From the NCBI GenBank assembly GCA_001600415.1, contig BCJX01000002.1, positions 3,179,165 to 3,243,164 of the forward strand: DNA of 64,000 nt. Reading direction: 5' to 3'. The DNA is from Pascua guehoae (lineage: Eukaryota > Basidiomycota > Tremellomycetes > Trichosporonales > Trichosporonaceae). How positions within the stretch are numbered: the first letter of the stretch is position 1; each line of letters opens with the position of its first letter. Positions 58,383 through 64,000 of this stretch are shown here, piece after piece. Both the position numbers and the translations under genes were made by a program. Under the pieces are notes generated by a model that was not told where the DNA came from, searched no databases, and was given only the letters and a program-made list of their open reading frames with translations.

Positions 58383-60475
58383 ATGCGCCAGAAACGCGCA
58401 AAGGCGTACAAGCGCGTCATGGCGCTCTACACGTCGACGTTTGGCTTTCGGCAGCCGTACCAGGTGCTCGTGACGGATGGGTTTTTGCTGGCCGCCGCGC
58501 GCGCGGGCGAGATTGACGTGTTCAAGATGCTCAAGGATTGTGTGCAGGGCGAGATTAAGCCGAGTGAGTGCGAGTGGGAATGGGAGTGGGAAGGGGCATG
58601 CCGTGGCGTGGGGTGGCCGGGGAGGGGGGGGGGGAGTAAATGGAGCAGGAAGGGGAGTAGGAATGGGAGCAGGAAGGGGAGCAGGAAGGGGAGGGGCAGT
58701 CGGGAGTGTTGGAGTCGCGAGTGTTGGGGTCGAGTGGGGTTGGCAGGGGGAGTCGGGAGTTGGGAGTTGGAGAGTGGATTGGGAGCTGGAGAGTGGATTG
58801 GGAGCTGGAGAGTGGATTGGGAGCTGGCTGGGTGTGTGACCACCCCGTCCCGTCTGCCGTCGATGCCGGCCGTGGAATATGGCAACAAGGGGCCAGAGGG
58901 ATTCCAGCCGAGCCCCGCAGGCAAGAGGTCGTCACCGACCACGTCTTCGAGGTCCGAGTCATGACCGCGCAGTGGCCAAGGGCGGGAATGGCGGTGTGGC
59001 CTGCCTTGCGGCCACAAGGACCTGGGCACGATCCCAACGCCCGACTGATATGGACCCACTTGACACAGACACAGCCGAGCGCAACACCGTCCCGTCCCCC
59101 TTACCCAACACAGGCAACATGAGCTCTGCTGACGCCAGTGATCACGCAGTGCTGCGTCGAGGCGCTGTACGCCAAGGGCAAAGAGTTCCAGCCCGTCGTT
59201 GACCTCGCAAAGCGCGCCGAGCGGCGCAAGTGTAATCACCGCACGGCGATTGATCCCCACGAGTGCATTAGGGATGTTGTTGGTGAGTCGGGCGAGGGGG
59301 GGCGAGGCGAGTTTGCGACCTTGCGAGTGTGGTGGTTGGTGGGTGGGGGAATGAGAGGGGTCGCTGCGGTTCCGGGAGGCGAGGATTGGCGTCGGCAGTC
59401 GGTAGGGTTGGCAGTCCGCGAGGTCGGCAGTCCGCGAGGTCGGCAGTTCGGAGGGTGGGAGGGTGGACTGCCGCTGGGGCTGGAATGGACGCAGCTCGAG
59501 CCACTACCCAACTTTCATCTAGAGCGGGATTGGACGGAGCAGCCGATCGGGCAGCGAGGACGGCGGCAGCTTGAGTCCCTGTTGAGTGGTATGTTGGAAC
59601 TGGGCCGAGGGCCACAGAGTGTCGTATTCTTGCCGCTTGAGCGGGACCGGTGCTCGGCCGTGAATCACATCATGTCCTATGGCTACGCCTCGCCAACAGG
59701 GCCTCTGCTGCATTCTCGCTGCATTTCTCCAACCCTACCTTCATGGCCTCCATGCTGCGTTCTCGCTCTGTTTCCCCAACCCTGCCTTCATGGCTCTCAA
59801 CCCTCAACACCTCAACACCTTATCCCAGCCCCACATAACCCCAACTCCAAACCTTCCAATCCCCCCTCCCCTCCGGGCGAACACCCCACACCCCACTGAC
59901 ACCCAGGCGAAACCAACAAGCACCGCTACGTGCTCGCCCTGCACAGCCCCAAACTCGCGTCGTCGCTGCACCACATCCCCGGCCTCCCAATCGTGCACTT
60001 CAACCCCCGCGGCGTCCTCGTCCTCTCGCCGCCCACGCAGGCGACGGTCCGCACCAAGAATGCCCAGGAGGAAGAACGCCGCATCGAGGGCGCAAAGCTG
60101 CTCGACGGCGTCGTCGACGGCGCCAACGTCGTCTCTGCGCCATCGGGTTCTGCGGTACCAGAGCAGGGAAGGCGGAAGAAGCCCAAGGGCGCCAACCCGC
60201 TCAGTGTGAAGAAGAAGAAGGCGGACGCGCAGCCCCAGCAGGCGCAGGGCAAGAAGCGCAAGGCCGATGCCGACGACGCAGACGCAGCCCAGTCTGCCGG
60301 GGAAGAGGAAGAGAGCAGTAAACCCAACGCCGACGACGCGGGGCGCCGCAAGAAGAAGCGCAAGCGCGGACGCGGAAAGGGCGCCGTCGCAGCGGCGATT
60401 GCAGAGATCAAGGCCGGCGGCCTCGGTGCGTCTGCCGAAGCCGCAGATGCTGCAGACGGAGGCGAGTCGGATTAG
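58383..60475 (+). CDS. UTP23: rRNA-processing PIN-domain protein Utp23
   Basis: Three exons: 58383-58563, 59139-59282 and 59907-60475, giving 297 aa. Utp23 is a small-subunit processome factor needed for release of snR30 during 18S rRNA processing. The family start MRQKRAKAYKRVMALY and FGFRQPYQVLV are present. A degenerate PIN domain follows, with the zinc-binding Cys/His cluster (KCNHRTAIDPHEC, with Cys 66 upstream). The core ends in NKHRYVLALHSPKL and VHFNPRGVLVL. The C-terminal third is charged and disordered-looking with strong nuclear-localisation signals (RRKKKRKRGRGKG). Aligned from memory with Utp23, the three exons are contiguous, so nothing appears missing. The introns are 575 and 624 nt, exceeding the coding length in total, and both contain repeats. 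Confidence 0.93.
58769..58826. repeat. 19-bp GGAGAGTGGATTGGGAGCT array in UTP23 intron 1
   Basis: Three tandem units are preceded by further G-rich quasi-repeats (GGAAGGGGAGCA type) from about 58566. Confidence 0.9.
59410..59450. repeat. 16-bp GGCAGTCCGCGAGGTC array in UTP23 intron 2
   Basis: Two full units and one partial unit are in tandem. Confidence 0.88.
59706..59799. repeat. 47-bp tandem duplication in UTP23 intron 2
   Basis: Two units begin TGCTGC-TTCTCGCT and end CCTTCATGGC. They differ at a few positions. Confidence 0.88.
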
Positions 60476-61008
60476 AGTGTGTCGTGGGAGATGGCGTGTG
60501 GGCCGCGCGTGTGGGCCGGGATGGGATGCGTGTGGACATGTATTGATTGCTTTATGCTTGTGCTACCTGTATGTGGAAGGTGACAGTTACGAGCAAAGGG
60601 CCTTGTGGCAGATGATTTGTGCCAGGACACCGGTCAAGTTGTTCAGACTTTGCCACGCATGGCGATGGGTTGAAGTGGTCGCAGTCCTCATCCTTCGGCA
60701 CAGCTTAGGTACCGAACACAATCCGATCCCAGACGCCATGCCCAGGACAAGGGGCGACTCGCCCACTGACCACGGGGGACGGCACCAGCGAGTCCTGGCT
60801 GCCGTCGCGGTATTCCCCACAGGCGCCATGAGCCAGTCCGAAGGCATCGCACGCCGTGTGATCGGCGCCGTTGACACGGCGTGGTGGACCTGACGCTCAC
60901 GACACGTCTGTGCCCCGGAATGCTCCAAGCAACCCCGCGTGAAAGGAGGCTGACCCACGCTGCTTGTCTGAAAGGCTTCGGGCGTTTGGACTAGACGACT
61001 GCGAATGG

Positions 61009-61122
61009 TACAGGTGTGGGCGGAAGGGCGGGGTGTCGTAGGGGTTCAGGCCACGATGGATACAGGTGCGACCGGAAGGGACTGCCACATTGTGCTCGGC
61101 CGCGTGCGATTGAGCGTGGACT
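61009..61122 (+). repeat. Dispersed repeat copies
   Basis: TACAGGTGTGGGCGGAAGGG lies at 61009. A longer copy starts TACAGGTGCGACCGGAAG at 61061 and continues through GACTGCCACATTG and GCTCGGCCGCGTGCG. Confidence 0.82.
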
Positions 61123-61267
61123 CTGTGTCAATCTGATGGTGGAAGAAGCCGTGCAGCAGGGTAACTTCTAGATCGAGCTCGATGCAGTCTTGCAATGGCA
61201 TGCGGTACCATGCACATCATGACAATCGCATGGCAGTTACATTTTCCTGCATTTCCTGTACGACACG

Positions 61268-61362
61268 CCGCGTGCGTGCGACCGAGCTCAAATGCGGCAG
61301 TCTCAATACAGGTACGGCCAGAAAGTATTGAGACTGCCACCTTGAGCTCGGTCGCACGCGAC
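61268..61362. repeat. Palindromic copy of the dispersed repeat
   Basis: The left arm (61268-61308) is the reverse complement of the right arm (61327-61362). Each contains TATTGAGACTGCC, GAGCTCGGTCGCACGC or the complement. A spacer of about 18 nt carries the CAGGTACGGCCAGAAAG core. Confidence 0.88.
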
Positions 61363-61524
61363 GTTGAGCATGGACTCCATGGTACCAGTAGTAAGCCGTT
61401 CATCAGGGTACAGCGGGTCCCTACGGTAAGCGCAGCGCGGCACATCAACGACCACAGCCTCGAGACAAGGGTGGGAGATGGCATTTCCTCCTGGTACAAG
61501 ACGAGGGTGTTTGTGCCCCAGCTC

Positions 61525-61580
61525 AACGTGGCAGTCTCAATACTTTCCGGTCACACCTGTACTTTCCGGTTGCACCTGTA
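61525..61580 (-). repeat. Inverted dispersed repeat copy with doubled head
   Basis: On the minus strand it reads TACAGGTGCAACCGGAAAGT, TACAGGTGTGACCGGAAAGT, then ATTGAGACTGCCACG. The head module is present twice. Confidence 0.87.
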
Positions 61581-61617
61581 GAATGCACGGCAACGCGGGG
61601 TTCGTGTCTGGAATGAC

Positions 61618-61664
61618 ATGCTCTGCTAGCTCTGCTAGCTCTGCTAGCTCTGCTAGCTCTGCTC
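61618..61664. repeat. AGCTCTGCT nonamer array
   Basis: Five tandem copies of AGCTCTGCT lie near the AVT1 3' side. Confidence 0.92.
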
Positions 61665-61933
61665 GAGTCGCCCGAAAAATATGGCATTTCGCTAGATGAC
61701 AACCAGATCGCTAGACTACCGCGCGCAGACGGGCGCATTCCTAGACGAGGGTATACGTTTGGTACTGGGGCAAGAAATAAAACCGCGAGTCCACAAAGTG
61801 AGTTTAGAGAATAGGAAAAGTGACTATCCGGGAGGACGACAAGGTGGCCCCACGTCAAGGTGGCGCCCACGTCCGAGGGGCCCACACGCATAAACGCCAA
61901 CAAGGGACCAGACTCGCCATACTCGCCATACTC

Positions 61934-64000
61934 CTAACCATCGCGCTCGGCGTCGGTAAACACAGTCCAGGCCGTGCCGAGACACATGAGGATGAAGCCG
62001 CCAATGAGGACAACAATGTGGGCGACGCGGCGGGCGCGGAGCTGCCACGAGTCCTCCTCCTTGAGGATCCTTGGTGCGAGGCGGATAAAGAAGCCGAGCG
62101 GGAGAATGATGCAGATGAGAAAGGCGGAAAACGAGCCCATAAACGCCATGACGCGGCCAAAGCCGGGGAGGAAGATGGCGGCGGCGGTGCACGCTGCGGT
62201 GAGGACGGAGCGGCAGACGATGCGCATGACGCCCTTTGCGGCCTCTTTTGCCTCGTGTTCGGGGTCCGACTCGACTGGGAGCGGCGGGAGCGGGGATGCG
62301 GGGCTCTTTGCGCTCTCAAACGACGACCCGGTCGCGAGATAGTCGCTCACGCCGGCGTGCGACAGCGTGTCGTTGATGGTGCTCGCGAGCGTCGTGCTAA
62401 ACGCCGACGCGAGCGGGCCCGAGGTCGATGTACGGTGCGTGTGGCCCGAGTGCGATGGCGCACGCGAGCGGGGGAGCATGTGTGCAGGCGGGGCCGGGGC
62501 AAGGTTGAGGAATCCCTCAATGGCAATGTTGAGCGGGCGCGTGCACAGGCCAAACTTTGTGAGCGGGTTGATGACAATCATCCACACGGCGACCAGGTTG
62601 ATCAGGATCGGGTAGCCAAACTTGGGGTCCATCATCTCGCGCGTAATCTCGTCCGACACGCCGTCGCCGCACATGAGGTATCCGGCCGCACCAGAGACCA
62701 TGCTGATCGCCGCGGCAATCGAAAACGAAATGTTAAACACACGGTCGCACGACTTGGGGTTGCGCATGTCCTTTGCAATCGACGGGACGACAGCATGGCC
62801 GCCAAAGCCCGCGAGGACAAGCCCAATACCGCCGAGCCAGTTCATGCCCTGCATCTCGGGGCCGAGGCGGGTCGGCATCGGGTCGAGAATGCTGCCGGGC
62901 TTCTCCGTCTTCCAGAACCCATCGAATATAATGATGCCGACGAGCGCAGCCGTCGCAATGGTTGAGAGCAACGACGGGATCGCAAGGAGGTTGAGCCTCA
63001 TAAACGTTGTGGGGACGATGCTGCTCGTCAGCGTCATGTTCAACGGCGAGTTTCAAAGACTATACGCACATGAAGAACCCGATGCACATGTAGGCTTCAG
63101 GCGAGTGCTGGGGGAAGAGGACGTTGACCGAGTCGCCAAAGAGGACGATGAGGGCAATGCCCAGTCCGAATAGCTCAAAGCAGAACCTGGAAGCGAGTCA
63201 GCACGTATACTTGTGTCTAGTGGCTATGGACAACCCACAAAACGTTGATCAGCAGACCCGCGCGGGGGCCGAATGCCGCCCTGCCAATGTCCGTGTAGCC
63301 CGAGAGCGACGGGTCCGCAAAGATGAGCCGGGCGAGAAGTTTGGCGCTGTACGTCAGCCACGGCCACAGGGCCACTTCCCAAGCAGAAGAGTTAGATGTA
63401 CGCACGTATGGCAAGTGAGATACGAAAAGCCAATGGTCATGAGGGTGCCGCAAATCCAACCTGCAAACGAGAATGCGAGCGGCATCGAGAGCAGACCAAT
63501 GCCTACGAGCACGGCGCACGTGTTGAACAGCTTGACGTCAGCCACAGTGCGCGTGAGGTAAACCACGCCGTCTCCGGAACTCACCGTCTGGCCGTCGCTG
63601 CTCTCGCCGACGTGTACAATACTCTTGCGGCTCTTGCGCCTGGCGCGGGGCGACGCATGGCGGTCTGCCAGTGTGCGGTCGTCGCTGGGCGTGAGCCGAT
63701 CGGGGCGCCACGACGAACGTCCAGAGCGTGCCGACGCGCGCGACGCCCTGCGGCGTGCGAGGAGGGGCGACACCTCTGTCGAGGGCGCTTCTGCGTGCCG
63801 GACCGACGTCCCCGAGCCGCCGCCAGTCGCGCCATAGCTGCCCACGGCGGGGGTGCCTTCCTTTGCGGCAGTCGCGTACGACTTCCAGCGCGGCGACGGG
63901 TCGTCGGGGAGGCGGCGGGGTGTCGGACGCGGGGTCTGCTCCTGGCTCCCCGAGCTCGACGAGACCGAGGCCATCGAGCTCGACAGGTCGCCACGGGGCG
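61934..64000 (-). CDS. AVT1: AVT1-type vacuolar amino-acid transporter, possibly 5' partial
   Basis: Four exons in gene order: 63406 to the edge, 63239-63346, 63070-63186 and 61934-63020. From the Met at 63974 this gives 626 aa. The frame stays open to the right edge (DLSSSMASVSSS), so the true start may lie outside. A cytoplasmic Ser/Arg-rich N-terminus of about 150 residues precedes about eleven hydrophobic segments, starting LFNTCAVLVGIGLLSMPLAF. Later motifs are YTDIGRAAFGPRAG, FELFGLGIALIVLFGDSVN, GGIGLVLAGFGGHAVVP and RVMAFMGSFSAFLICIILPL. These are typical of the AAAP family (Avt1), which carries neutral amino acids across the vacuolar membrane with protons. A long loop around residues 440-500 is Ser/His-rich. 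Confidence 0.9.

Larger units (their letters stand above)
60476..61933. other. Intergenic region between UTP23 and AVT1, rich in dispersed repeats
   Basis: No gene is supported. It contains at least four copies of the dispersed palindromic repeat and one nonamer array. Confidence 0.5.

Noticed and set aside
61820..62965. Long plus-strand open frame of charged residues
   Set aside because: It is the reverse complement of AVT1 transmembrane coding sequence, a known source of charged shadow frames.
1..64000. Complete transposon or viral genes
   Set aside because: No reverse transcriptase, integrase, transposase, capsid or replicase motif was seen in any frame.

Overview
This window is nuclear DNA of a GC-rich fungus. 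It is most likely a basidiomycete yeast of the Tremellomycetes, probably Trichosporonales-like. Genes are dense and lie on both strands. Most are split by short GT-AG introns of 35-60 nt with CTRAC branch sites. The gene set includes a GT69 (Cap59/Cmt1-type) mannosyltransferase and a UDP-glucose dehydrogenase, as capsule or glucuronoxylomannan-making yeasts have. The order is inferred from gene content and intron style, not from a database match. Exon joins were worked out by hand from splice signals, and nearly all close in frame.

Layout. 1-4.6 kb: the 3' part of an F-box-like gene, then two tandem paralogues (minus strand) of an unrecognised basic, alanine-rich family. 5.4 kb: an intron-containing tRNA-Thr(UGU). 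6.5-12.7 kb: chromatin assembly factor CAC2 (minus) and recombinase RAD51 (plus), divergent across a 2.1-kb gap. 13.4-24.8 kb: GT69 mannosyltransferase, mitochondrial ribosomal protein bL27m, an F-box gene and UGD1. 26.6-34.8 kb: an unrecognised 158-aa protein, EAF7 (NuA4), a ubiquitin C-terminal hydrolase and an MFS transporter. 35.9-45.8 kb: a single-pass membrane protein, a small secreted Cys-rich protein, eIF3h and a membrane-anchored spermidine-synthase-like protein. 46.4-50.4 kb: an Apd1/Aim32-type protein fused to a 2Fe-2S ferredoxin, then RPB4. 51.7-64 kb: a very large DH-BAR-SH3 RhoGEF, UTP23 and an AVT1-type vacuolar amino-acid transporter that may run off the right edge.

Most genes are unrelated housekeeping functions and no operon-like system is evident. 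GT69 and UGD1 belong to one pathway (acidic capsular polysaccharide) and lie 8 kb apart. CAC2 and RAD51 both serve chromatin replication and repair.

The most unusual signals are: (i) long introns in seven unrelated genes that carry private tandem repeats or duplications; (ii) a dispersed, partly palindromic short repeat in two intergenic regions 22 kb apart; (iii) the Apd1/Aim32-ferredoxin fusion; (iv) the tandem paralogue pair. Three blocks of N (25936-26185, 46257-46311, 47737-47811) sit in homopolymer or pyrimidine tracts.
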